DNA of 20,631 nucleotides from JALSHZ01 sp964614535 (GTDB lineage: Bacteria; Pseudomonadota; Gammaproteobacteria; UWMA-0217), in contig CAZTOZ010000042.1 of NCBI GenBank assembly GCA_964614535.1, forward strand, positions 1 to 20,631, given 5' to 3'. A program made the position numbers and the translations under genes. How positions within the stretch are numbered: position 1 is the stretch's first letter; every line of letters begins with the position of its first letter. This document shows positions 1 to 5,724 of this stretch, one piece after another. Below the pieces are notes generated by a model. It was not told the origin of the DNA, did not search any database, and was given only the letters and a program-made list of their open reading frames with translations.

Positions 1-81
1 CTGTCGTATCACACCGCGGTGCTCAAGGGCACGGATGTCGATCAGCCACGCAACCTGGCCAAGAGCGTCACGGTGGAGTGA
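1..81 (+). CDS. glmS: Glutamine-fructose-6-phosphate aminotransferase (C-terminal end only)
   Basis: Only the last 26 codons and the TGA stop are in the window; the gene begins upstream. The reading frame from base 1 ends in KGTDVDQPRNLAKSVTVE, the hallmark C-terminus of GlmS, which lies in the second sugar-isomerase domain. The enzyme makes glucosamine-6-phosphate from fructose-6-phosphate and glutamine in the cytoplasm, the first step to UDP-GlcNAc for peptidoglycan and LPS. In many gammaproteobacteria glmS lies near the atp operon and the origin of replication, which matters for the DnaA-box cluster at 5359-5561. The identity rests on a short but very conserved tail. Confidence 0.9.
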   Translation: MSYHTAVLKGTDVDQPRNLAKSVTVE

Positions 82-140
82 TCGCCCCGGCCATTTCTCT
101 CCTGCCGCTCCCGCCCGGCGGCGGGCCACTCTGACGCCGT

Positions 141-164
141 CCCCCCTGGGGCAAGCCCGGGGGG
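141..164 (+). terminator. GC-rich hairpin downstream of glmS, possible terminator
   Basis: A run of six C, a bulged T and GGG pair with CCC and a run of six G around a five-base GCAAG loop. The stem is strong but no T tract follows, so this is at best an atypical terminator for glmS. It could also be a transcription pause or simple GC-rich structure. Confidence 0.3.
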
Positions 165-229
165 CGGTGATCGGCCCAGGGTTCGGTCTTACCATCTGTT
201 CACTTTTGTTCGATCGGCAACCCGGATAA

Positions 230-430
230 GGTTTTTCGACACCCCGTCCACGCCATGGGAACGTGGCGTCGTTTCCGGCTATCGAGCGTTCGGGCGCGCC
301 GCGATCGGTGACGGTGGCCGCGGCGACCACGGTCGAGGCGGGCATGCTGGCCACTTTTGCGTCGTTGCGGGGTGTCGAGGCCGAGGCCTTCCTCCGCCAG
401 CCGGGGACGCAGCACTGGATTCTCTGGTGA
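230..430 (+). pseudogene. Remnant of an ApbE-like (FAD:protein FMN transferase) gene, C-terminal part
   Basis: This frame runs from just after a TAA at 227-229 to TGA at 428-430 and has an ATG at 254, giving 58 residues. Its second half (PRSVTVAAATTVEAGMLATF, then a stretch ending HWILW) looks like the C-terminal part of ApbE, where RSVTV, a T-x-EAG/DA-type segment and a final HW-hydrophobic end occur. ApbE transfers FMN covalently to proteins such as Rnf and Nqr subunits and is normally about 300 residues. Here the N-terminal domain and the catalytic region are missing, so the fragment cannot be functional as ApbE. It may be a decayed gene cut at its 5' end. The assignment is by eye; an unrelated small ORF remains possible. 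Confidence 0.35.
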
Positions 431-433
431 ACC

Positions 434-452
434 GGCCGCTACGATAGCGGCC
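434..452 (+). promoter_or_regulatory. Hairpin directly in front of the arsJ start codon
   Basis: GGCCGCT (434-440) and AGCGGCC (446-452) form a perfect seven-base-pair stem with loop ACGAT, and the ATG follows with no gap. No Shine-Dalgarno sequence is seen between the preceding frame and the ATG. In the mRNA this stem would occupy the ribosome landing area, so it may limit or regulate translation. That function is inference. Confidence 0.4.
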
Positions 453-1643
453 ATGGATTCGGCTACCCGCAATTATCTCGTCGTCACCGCTGGCTACTGG
501 GCCTTCACCCTCACCGATGGGGCCATTCGGATGCTGGTGGTGCTCTATTTCCATCAGCTGGGCTATTCGCCGCTGGAAGTGGCGATGCTGTTTCTCTTTT
601 ATGAATTCTTCGGCATCGTCACCAATCTGGTCGGCGGTTGGCTGGCCACGCGCTTGGGGTTGAACGTGACGATGCTGGCCGGGATGGCGTTGCAGGTGAT
701 GGCGTTGTCGATGTTGGCGGTGCCCGATCCGTGGCTGTCGGTGGCCTATGTGATGACGGCCCAGGCGCTGTCGGGAATCGCCAAGGATCTCAACAAGATG
801 TCGGCCAAGGCCAGCGTCAGAACGCTGGTGACGGGGGACGGGTCGCGGCTGTTCCGGTGGGTGGCGGCGCTCACCGGCTCGAAGAATGCCCTCAAGGGGG
901 CCGGTTTCTTTCTCGGCGCCCTGCTGCTCGATCTGGCTGGCTATCGCGCCGCGCTGATGATACTGGCCGGTGGCCTGCTGATCGTGTTGATCGCCACTGC
1001 GCTGCTGTTGCCGACCGCACTGGGGAAGTCGAAGAGGAAACGCAGGTTCCGCCAGGTGTTCTCCAATGTGCCGGCCATCAACTGGCTGTCGGCGGCACGG
1101 TTCTTTCTGTTCGGCTCCCGGGATGTCTGGTTCGTCGTGGCATTGCCGGTGTTCCTCTACGACCGGCTCGGCTGGAGTTTCACCCGGACGGGCGCCTTTC
1201 TGGCGTTGTGGGTGATCGGATACGGGATCGTGCAGGCGAGCGCGCCCCGGCTGATCCGTGGCCACCACCCCGGCGGCAGAACGGCGATGCTGTTGGCGCT
1301 GGGGCTGGCCGGGATACCGGCGGCCATCGCATTGGCATTGGGATGGGGCTGGGATCCGGCGTCGGTCGTCACCCTCGGTTTGATGGTTTTCGGCGTGATC
1401 TTTGCGATCAACTCCGCCGTCCACTCCTATCTGATCCTCGCCTATTCGGAGCACGACAAGGTGTCGATGAACGTCGGCTTCTATTATATGGCCAATGCCG
1501 GTGGCAGGCTGGCCGGGACGATCCTATCCGGCTTCGGCTACCAGCGGTTTGGCCTCACCGGCTGTCTCTGGATCGCGACGGCCTTCGTTCTCGCCGCCGC
1601 GATCCTCTCCATTCGCCTGCCGCCGGTGGAGGAGTCGCTCTGA
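453..1643 (+). CDS. arsJ: Organoarsenical efflux MFS transporter, ArsJ type
   Basis: The 396-residue polytopic membrane protein starts with NYLVVTAGYWAFTLTDGAIR, the signature beginning of ArsJ, followed by a YSPLEVAMLFLFYEFFGI segment and a conserved KDLNKMSAKASVR loop. ArsJ is a major-facilitator exporter in the inner membrane that extrudes 1-arseno-3-phosphoglycerate, the product made when a dedicated GAPDH uses arsenate. The start at 453 is chosen because the family begins just before the NYL motif; the in-frame TTG at 357 would add 32 residues of unrelated sequence. The usual arsenic GAPDH partner and an ArsR regulator are not adjacent: glmS and an apbE-like remnant lie upstream and a convergent DsrC-like gene downstream. 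Membrane-protein identity is firm; substrate is from family knowledge. Confidence 0.85.
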   Translation: MDSATRNYLVVTAGYWAFTLTDGAIRMLVVLYFHQLGYSPLEVAMLFLFYEFFGIVTNLVGGWLATRLGLNVTMLAGMALQVMALSMLAVPDPWLSVAYVMTAQALSGIAKDLNKMSAKASVRTLVTGDGSRLFRWVAALTGSKNALKGAGFFLGALLLDLAGYRAALMILAGGLLIVLIATALLLPTALGKSKRKRRFRQVFSNVPAINWLSAARFFLFGSRDVWFVVALPVFLYDRLGWSFTRTGAFLALWVIGYGIVQASAPRLIRGHHPGGRTAMLLALGLAGIPAAIALALGWGWDPASVVTLGLMVFGVIFAINSAVHSYLILAYSEHDKVSMNVGFYYMANAGGRLAGTILSGFGYQRFGLTGCLWIATAFVLAAAILSIRLPPVEESL

Positions 1644-1657
1644 GCAGGCGCCGGCAA

Positions 1658-1672
1658 GCCCGGGACGGGCTG
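1658..1672. terminator. Short hairpin between convergent genes
   Basis: AGCCCG and CGGGCT form a six-base-pair stem around GGA in the 42-base gap between arsJ and the convergent DsrC-like gene. There is no T tract on either strand, so a terminator role is weakly supported. Confidence 0.25.
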
Positions 1673-1685
1673 TTCCGACCCCCTG

Positions 1686-2216
1686 TCAGAACGCTGTGCC
1701 GAAGTGTGGATTGGCGTCGTGGCGCAACCGCGGCAGCTGGGCCAGCAGATGGATCATGAAGATCGGCCCATAGGGAAAGAGCTGATAGAGATACTTCGGG
1801 CCGCCTTTCTCCTTGAAGGCGCTCTCGAGAATTCGGAATACCCGGTAACCGCTGGTGCACTCCTTGGCCGATAGTTCGCCGTAGGGGCAGTCCTTCTTCA
1901 TCCGGGCCGCCTTCTCTTTCATGCAGGCTTCGTCGTAGAGGCAGTCCACATACTTCCAGTAGGTCTCCTGCTTGACGTAGCCGGGATCGGTCTCGCCACT
2001 GCAGCAGTTGACGTAGAAGTCGAGCAGGAAATCGATGACCTCCCAGTGGTCGTCGGTCAATTCGACCCCGGTCTTGCCGGCATTGCGGCGGATCCGTGCC
2101 TTCAGTTCCTCGCGCGGGGTATCGCGGACGATGGAAGCAGGAGGGTATTCGGCTGGTGGCAGCTCGATCGGCTGCACCGCTTTGAGCATTCTTCCAAGCA
2201 CTTTGTCGTCGTTCAT
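1686..2216 (-). CDS. DsrC/TusE-family protein with a cysteine-rich insertion, lacking the catalytic cysteines
   Basis: The 176-residue soluble protein carries two DsrC landmarks: VELTDDHWEVIDFLLDFY at 51-68 and KYLYQLFPYGP at 141-151. Canonical DsrC is about 110 residues and carries sulfur on a C-terminal Cys, with a second Cys about ten residues earlier. Here the earlier position is H156 in IFMIHLLAQL and the protein ends GTAF, so both redox cysteines are absent. Between the two landmarks, roughly residues 70-122 hold an insertion with six cysteines (71, 72, 92, 98, 110, 120) and many charged residues. DsrC homologues without these cysteines have been proposed to be regulatory (RspA-type). 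The start is ATG at 2216, preceded by GAGGA with 8-base spacing; the longer frame from 2378 would read through the neighbour's promoter. It is divergent from cytochrome copy 1. Family membership is fairly sure; function is not. Confidence 0.7.
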   Translation of the reverse strand: MNDDKVLGRMLKAVQPIELPPAEYPPASIVRDTPREELKARIRRNAGKTGVELTDDHWEVIDFLLDFYVNCCSGETDPGYVKQETYWKYVDCLYDEACMKEKAARMKKDCPYGELSAKECTSGYRVFRILESAFKEKGGPKYLYQLFPYGPIFMIHLLAQLPRLRHDANPHFGTAF

Positions 2217-2358
2217 TGTCGCAGTCCTCGTTAATTTGGTCGTGGTCACTGAGACAATGCGACGGGCCGGCCGCTTTTCAAGGGTGGCATCGAAAATTCG
2301 TGGCTGCCCAATAGTTACCCTAGGTTTGTCGTGTATAGCGTGTGAACGAAAGGCTTTC

Positions 2359-2401
2359 TTGATAAATATCTTTGACACTTGCTATATCAGCGGTTTCTAA
2401 T
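2359..2401 (+). promoter_or_regulatory. Promoter of cytochrome copy 1, with FNR-like site
   Basis: A sigma70-type promoter has TTGACA (2372-2377), an 18-base spacer and TCTAAT (2396-2401). Immediately upstream lies TTGAT-AAAT-ATCTT (2359-2372), similar to the FNR/Anr consensus TTGAT-N4-ATCAA with a weak right half. Its centre would fall close to -42 from the expected transcription start, the classical activation position. The same arrangement is present in front of cytochrome copy 2 (17097-17139). The promoter is well supported by this conservation; FNR control is inference. Confidence 0.6.
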
Positions 2402-2436
2402 ACGGCGCACCCAATAAGATTTGAGGCCAACTGCTG

Positions 2437-3183
2437 ATGAAAGATACAAACTACATTCTGGATAGGGTATCGCTGCCCAAGCTGCCGCTGTCGTTCAAGA
2501 TCCTGTTCACCGGCTACATTCTCTCGGTGGGCTTTGGTCTGCTGATGGCGGGCGTGCAGATCATGATGACCCACGGTATGGCTGACGGGAAGGTTGGCCT
2601 CTCGCTGGACGACATCGTCTACAGCTACTACGGCAACCAGGAAGGCACCAAACTCGAGGCCAAGCTGAACGGTTCGATGAAGATGAACGCCCCCGATGCC
2701 GAGAGGCTGGAGCTGATCAAGTGGGCCCGGGCTGGCGCGCCCAAGGACCAGTGGGACAGCAAGATCGAACCCATCATCAAGAAGTACTGCCTGATCTGCC
2801 ACGTGCCGGGAGCGCCGATGGGTGATTTCTCCACCTACGAAAACGTCAAGAAGCATGCCGAGTCCGACCACGGCGCCTCGTTTGCGTCGCTGACGCGGGT
2901 TTCCCACATCCACCTGTTCGGTATCGGCTTTATCTTCTTCTTCATCGGCATGATCTTCACACTGGCCGAGGGGATTGGCTGTTTCTGGAAGGCGGTGATC
3001 GTATTGACGCCGTTCGTCTTCCTCATCATCGACATCCTGTCGTGGTGGCTGACCAAGCTGAACCCCGTCTTCGCCTGGCTGACGATCATCGGTGGCATCG
3101 GCTACTCCATCGCCGCTGCGATCATGCTCTTCGTGAGTCTCTGGCAGATGTGGATCACGCCGCTGCGGCGCAAGTCCGCCTGA
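2437..3183 (+). CDS. Membrane-anchored mono-heme c-type cytochrome, copy 1
   Basis: The 248-residue protein has one hydrophobic helix near 21-42, a hydrophilic domain of about 110 residues, and three more helices near 159-178, 184-205 and 212-236. The hydrophilic domain contains a single CXXCH heme c site, CLICH at 118-122, followed by PGAPMGDFSTY, whose Met128 is a possible axial ligand. Two histidines (157 and 159) sit at the start of helix 2. The heme domain is expected in the periplasm, since c heme is attached there. The start at ATG 2437 has GAGG ten bases upstream, conserved in copy 2. I recognise it as a recurrent unnamed membrane cytochrome but cannot name its partner. About 87 percent of residues match the second copy at 17172-17918. 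Electron transfer is inferred from the heme motif; direction and substrate are unknown. Confidence 0.75.
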   Translation: MKDTNYILDRVSLPKLPLSFKILFTGYILSVGFGLLMAGVQIMMTHGMADGKVGLSLDDIVYSYYGNQEGTKLEAKLNGSMKMNAPDAERLELIKWARAGAPKDQWDSKIEPIIKKYCLICHVPGAPMGDFSTYENVKKHAESDHGASFASLTRVSHIHLFGIGFIFFFIGMIFTLAEGIGCFWKAVIVLTPFVFLIIDILSWWLTKLNPVFAWLTIIGGIGYSIAAAIMLFVSLWQMWITPLRRKSA

Positions 3184-3201
3184 GCCTGGAGTCATTCAGG
3201 C
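3184..3201 (+). other. Small hairpin after cytochrome copy 1
   Basis: GCCTG (3184-3188) pairs with CAGGC (3197-3201) immediately after the stop codon and just before the intrinsic terminator. Copy 2 has a larger stem-loop in the same place. It may protect the mRNA 3' end; no function can be shown. Confidence 0.3.
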
Positions 3202-3205
3202 AAGC

Positions 3206-3236
3206 AAAAGCCCGGCCGCCGTGCCGGGCTTTTCTG
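3206..3236. terminator. Bidirectional intrinsic terminator between cytochrome copy 1 and rluE
   Basis: AAAAGCCCGGC and GCCGGGCTTTT form an almost symmetrical stem around CGCCGT. Each strand ends in a T run, so it can stop the cytochrome transcript on plus and the rluE transcript on minus. Confidence 0.85.
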
Positions 3237-3239
3237 TTT

Positions 3240-3782
3240 CTATACCCTCCATTCGAAGAACTCACCCGGGGCCAGCCCGTCCAGCGTCCATGACCCGATG
3301 CGGTAGCGGACGAGTCGCAGCGTAGGATACCCCACCGCCGCCGTCATCCGGCGGACCTGCCGGTTGCGGCCCTCGCTGATCGTCAGTTCCAGCCATTGGG
3401 TCGGGATGTGATGGCGAAAGCGTATCGGTGGCTGCCGCGCCCAGAGCCAGGCCGGTGCCTCGACCAGCCGGACACGGGCCGGCAGGGTCGGCCCATCCTT
3501 CAGCTCCACGCCCTCCGCCAGAGCCCGCAGCGCCGTATGGTCAGGTGTTCCTTCCACCTGGACCAGATAGGTCTTCGACATCTTGTGTCTGGGGTCGGCG
3601 ATCTTTGCCTGGAGCCTGCCCGAATCGGTCAGCACCATCAGCCCCTCGCTGTCCCGATCCAACCGGCCGGCGGGATAGACACCCGGTATCGGAAGATGGT
3701 CCGCCAGCGTTGGCCGCCCCTCGGCATCGGTGAACTGGCTGAGAACTCCGTAGGGCTTGTTGAACAGTACGATCCGGGCCAT
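3240..3782 (-). CDS. rluE: 23S rRNA pseudouridine synthase E
   Basis: The 180-residue protein belongs to the RsuA/RluB/E/F pseudouridine synthases. It has the family start (LFNKPYGVLSQFTD) and the catalytic motif GRLDRDSEGLMVLT at 39-52 with the nucleophilic Asp at 42. It also has the late ISEGRNRQVRRM motif and the following RL-x-R-x-IG segment. There is no N-terminal S4 RNA-binding domain, which together with the short length points to RluE rather than RluB, RluF or RsuA. RluE converts U2457 of 23S rRNA (E. coli numbering) to pseudouridine. It stands alone on minus, divergent from the Slp pair, and ends at the terminator shared with cytochrome copy 1. Confidence 0.88.
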   Translation of the reverse strand: MARIVLFNKPYGVLSQFTDAEGRPTLADHLPIPGVYPAGRLDRDSEGLMVLTDSGRLQAKIADPRHKMSKTYLVQVEGTPDHTALRALAEGVELKDGPTLPARVRLVEAPAWLWARQPPIRFRHHIPTQWLELTISEGRNRQVRRMTAAVGYPTLRLVRYRIGSWTLDGLAPGEFFEWRV

Positions 3783-3823
3783 GGCGGTGGTAACTCGTTG
3801 ATTCAGCGTCTATTCAGTTTGCT

Positions 3824-3832
3824 TGCTATAGT
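3824..3832 (+). promoter_or_regulatory. Extended -10 promoter candidate for the Slp gene pair
   Basis: TG-C-TATAGT fits an extended -10 element (TG, one base, then a five-of-six match to TATAAT). It lies 33 bases before the start of the first Slp gene, in the rluE/slp divergent gap. No good -35 is seen, which extended -10 promoters tolerate. Confidence 0.4.
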
Positions 3833-3865
3833 TGTGGTAGTCCACTCGGTGATTTGGATGCGCCC

Positions 3866-4381
3866 ATGAGACCCCTGTTGACGCTGCTGCTCGTCACGCT
3901 CGCCACGGCCTGTGCGACCACGCCGGTCGACCAGCCGAAGCCGGTGGCCACGCCGACGCTTGCCGAGGTGCGCGAGCAACCGGATGTGATGAAAGGGAAA
4001 AGGGTCCGTTGGGGCGGGGTAATCGTCGCGGTCCACAACGAGCCCGAGCGCACCCGCCTGCAGATCGTCTCCCGCCCGCTGGATGCCGGGGGCCGGCCCC
4101 GCGACATCGATCGTACCGACGGGCGCTTCATTGCCTATCTCGATGGCTTTCTCGACCCGGTGGTCTATGGCAAGGGGCGGGAGATCACGATCGATGGCAT
4201 CGTCGATGGGGTCGAGGACGGCCGTATCGGTGAATATCCCTACCGTTTCATCGTCGTGCGGGCCAGCGAGCACCGGTTGTGGAAACCACGCAAACCGGTA
4301 GAGGTTCGCTATCTGCCCGATCCGCTCTATCCCTGGCACTTCCATCCCTGGGGGCGGCCCTATCCGCCGTGGTGGTGGTGA
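3866..4381 (+). CDS. Slp-family outer membrane lipoprotein, first of a tandem pair
   Basis: The 171-residue protein begins with a lipoprotein signal (MRPLLTLLLVTLATAC) whose cysteine follows ATA, so it should be lipidated and carried to the envelope. The mature part has the Slp-type core VRWGGVIVAVHNEPERTRLQ, a PLD-x-x-GRP segment, a GRFIAYLDGFLDP region and a Y-x-x-x-ITI-x-G stretch. Slp proteins are outer membrane lipoproteins linked to starvation and stress; their molecular job is unknown. The ATG at 3866 is chosen because it leads straight into the signal peptide; a TTG at 3854 would add four residues. The C-terminus is odd: a run rich in Pro, Trp, His and Tyr ending PPWWW, absent from the second copy. 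It is followed after six bases by its paralogue. Confidence 0.82.
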   Translation: MRPLLTLLLVTLATACATTPVDQPKPVATPTLAEVREQPDVMKGKRVRWGGVIVAVHNEPERTRLQIVSRPLDAGGRPRDIDRTDGRFIAYLDGFLDPVVYGKGREITIDGIVDGVEDGRIGEYPYRFIVVRASEHRLWKPRKPVEVRYLPDPLYPWHFHPWGRPYPPWWW

Positions 4382-4387
4382 CCGGCG

Positions 4388-4885
4388 ATGGCCTTTCGCC
4401 TCGTTTCATTGCTCATGTTGGTGCTGGTGTTGACGGCTTGTGCTTCCGGCCCACGTTTCACCGGGCACGAGGGCGCCATGCCGACGCCGTGGCCACGGGA
4501 CATCGTGGTGCTCGATCCCTTTCCCGAGGGCAGCCGTATGGTCTGGGGTGGTGAAATCATCCGCGTCGAGAACCTGCCGGCCCGGACCCGTATCGAGATC
4601 CTGGCCTATCCGCTCGATGGCAACGAGCGGCCGTTGCTGGATGAACCCTCGCAAGGGCGCTTTCTGGTGGAGCAGGAAGGGTATCTGGAGGCGGCCGACT
4701 ATCCGTCACGACGGTTGGTGACCGTGCTGGGGGTGCTGAAGCGGCGCGTCGATGGCAGGGTGGGTGATGCGCCCTATCGCTATCCGTTGCTCGAGGCGGA
4801 GCAGATCCATCTGTGGCCGTTGCGGCGTCGAGGGCTGGAGTGGGGCGGGATACACTTTGGAATAGGGGTCACCATTTCCAACTGA
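4388..4885 (+). CDS. Slp-family outer membrane lipoprotein, second of a tandem pair
   Basis: The 165-residue protein has a signal sequence ending in the lipobox LTAC (cysteine 18) and the same core as its upstream neighbour: MVWGGEIIRVENLPARTRIE, then a PLDGNERP segment, GRFLVEQEGYL and a late RVGDAPYRYPLLEAEQIHLW motif. It starts six bases after the first copy's stop and so is surely co-transcribed. The two have diverged widely, which suggests an old duplication. The segment after the signal peptide differs, and the aromatic tail of the first copy is replaced by a short RGLEWGGIHFGIGVTISN end. Confidence 0.82.
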   Translation: MAFRLVSLLMLVLVLTACASGPRFTGHEGAMPTPWPRDIVVLDPFPEGSRMVWGGEIIRVENLPARTRIEILAYPLDGNERPLLDEPSQGRFLVEQEGYLEAADYPSRRLVTVLGVLKRRVDGRVGDAPYRYPLLEAEQIHLWPLRRRGLEWGGIHFGIGVTISN

Positions 4886-4902
4886 CGCTCCCGGAACACG
4901 GG

Positions 4903-4930
4903 CAAAAAAGAAGGCGCTCGAAGAGCGCCT
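4903..4930 (-). terminator. Intrinsic terminator of rpmE
   Basis: On minus, AGGCGCTC (pairing with GAGCGCCT around a three-base loop) is followed by TTCTTTTTT. It lies about 60 bases past the rpmE stop. The plus strand has no T tract, so it serves the minus strand only. Confidence 0.85.
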
Positions 4931-4988
4931 CTAATAAGTGGGGGTCTAGAGACTCCATTGTAACACGAGGTTACAACGAAGCAAGAAT

Positions 4989-5192
4989 TTATTTTGCGTA
5001 GCGGCGGCGGAACTTGTCGACCTGGCCGGCGGTATCCAGAATCTTTTGCTTGCCTGTATAGAAGGGGTGGCAGGCGGAGCAGACTTCCACGTGCAGCTCG
5101 TCCTTCTCGTAGGTGGAGCGGGTATCAAAACTGTTACCGCAGGAGCATTTGACGGTAACGTCTTTGTAATCGGGATGAATTCCGGGCTTCAT
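4989..5192 (-). CDS. rpmE: 50S ribosomal protein L31, zinc-binding type
   Basis: The 67-residue protein starts MKPGIHPDYKDVTVKCSCGN and is full length for L31. Cysteines 16, 18, 38 and 41 form the CxC...CxxC zinc site, so this is the zinc-dependent (C+) form; no zinc-free paralogue is in the window. L31 bridges the ribosomal subunits. AGGT lies eight bases before the ATG on minus. It is a single-gene unit with its own promoter and terminator. Confidence 0.95.
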   Translation of the reverse strand: MKPGIHPDYKDVTVKCSCGNSFDTRSTYEKDELHVEVCSACHPFYTGKQKILDTAGQVDKFRRRYAK

Positions 5193-5231
5193 CTATCGCA
5201 CCTAGACAGTCTGTTGTTTAGAGAGCCGGGC

Positions 5232-5260
5232 ATAATACCTTCCTGATGATTGCAAAACAA
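5232..5260 (-). promoter_or_regulatory. Promoter of rpmE
   Basis: On minus, TTGTTT (5260-5255) is followed after 17 bases by TATTAT (5237-5232), about 40 bases before the rpmE start. Both spacing and -10 are close to sigma70 consensus. Confidence 0.6.
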
Positions 5261-5724
5261 CCGTGACCGTCGTCATGCCAGCTTGCGCTTATCGACCGTT
5301 TATTCCCCTTTTTCGCGACTTTGTCCCCTAAGTCTCTGAACTGTCGGAGTTTTGACGGTTATCCACAAAATCTGTGGATAACTCTGTGAATTACTTTCCC
5401 CGAAAGCCGCCAAATGCTTGTGAACAAAGGCCTGGGCGCCGATTGGCCATTTTTTGATCAGTCGTGCAAGTCATTGATTTATCGAATCATTGTAAATTCT
5501 TCGGGAAGTCCCCAAGAGGGATTGACAATTTTGTCAGGCATGGCTACCAGCCTGTGAATAAAAAAGCACCAGTGTGCCCGAAAACGGCCGGATGAGCGGT
5601 AAACCGGGGGCATTTGCGCTGAGATATCAACAGATCGGCCGCATCGGGGCGGAAAGTTCGAATATTAATGAACGGTAATATGCTGGGGACAAGCGGCGCT
5701 GCCGCGATCGGATGCCAATGTCCC
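5261..5724. other. Gene-free region with a DnaA-box cluster, candidate origin or DnaA-binding locus
   Basis: No convincing gene lies between rpmE and hemW. TTATCCACA at 5359-5367 and its inverse TGTGGATAA at 5373-5381 face each other five bases apart, and TGTGAATAA at 5553-5561 is a third exact match to TTATNCACA on the opposite strand. One-mismatch boxes occur at 5385-5393 and 5419-5427. An AT-richer stretch (about 5446-5500) with TTTTTTGATCA lies between them, and a perfect TGACAA-TT-TTGTCA palindrome is at 5523-5536. This is the composition expected of an oriC or of a DnaA titration or reactivation site. glmS, 5 kb away, is often origin-proximal. Gene orientation does not switch clearly here, and GATC sites are few, so the origin assignment is tentative. 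Confidence 0.45.

Noticed and set aside
279..1454. Long minus-strand open frame opposite arsJ
   Set aside because: Low-complexity, Arg/Gln/His-rich translation without any family motif; it is the complement of the clear arsJ gene in GC-rich DNA.
2320..2436. Extension of the DsrC-like gene to an upstream start at 2378
   Set aside because: It would read through the cytochrome promoter and add 54 unrelated residues; ATG 2216 has a good ribosome site.
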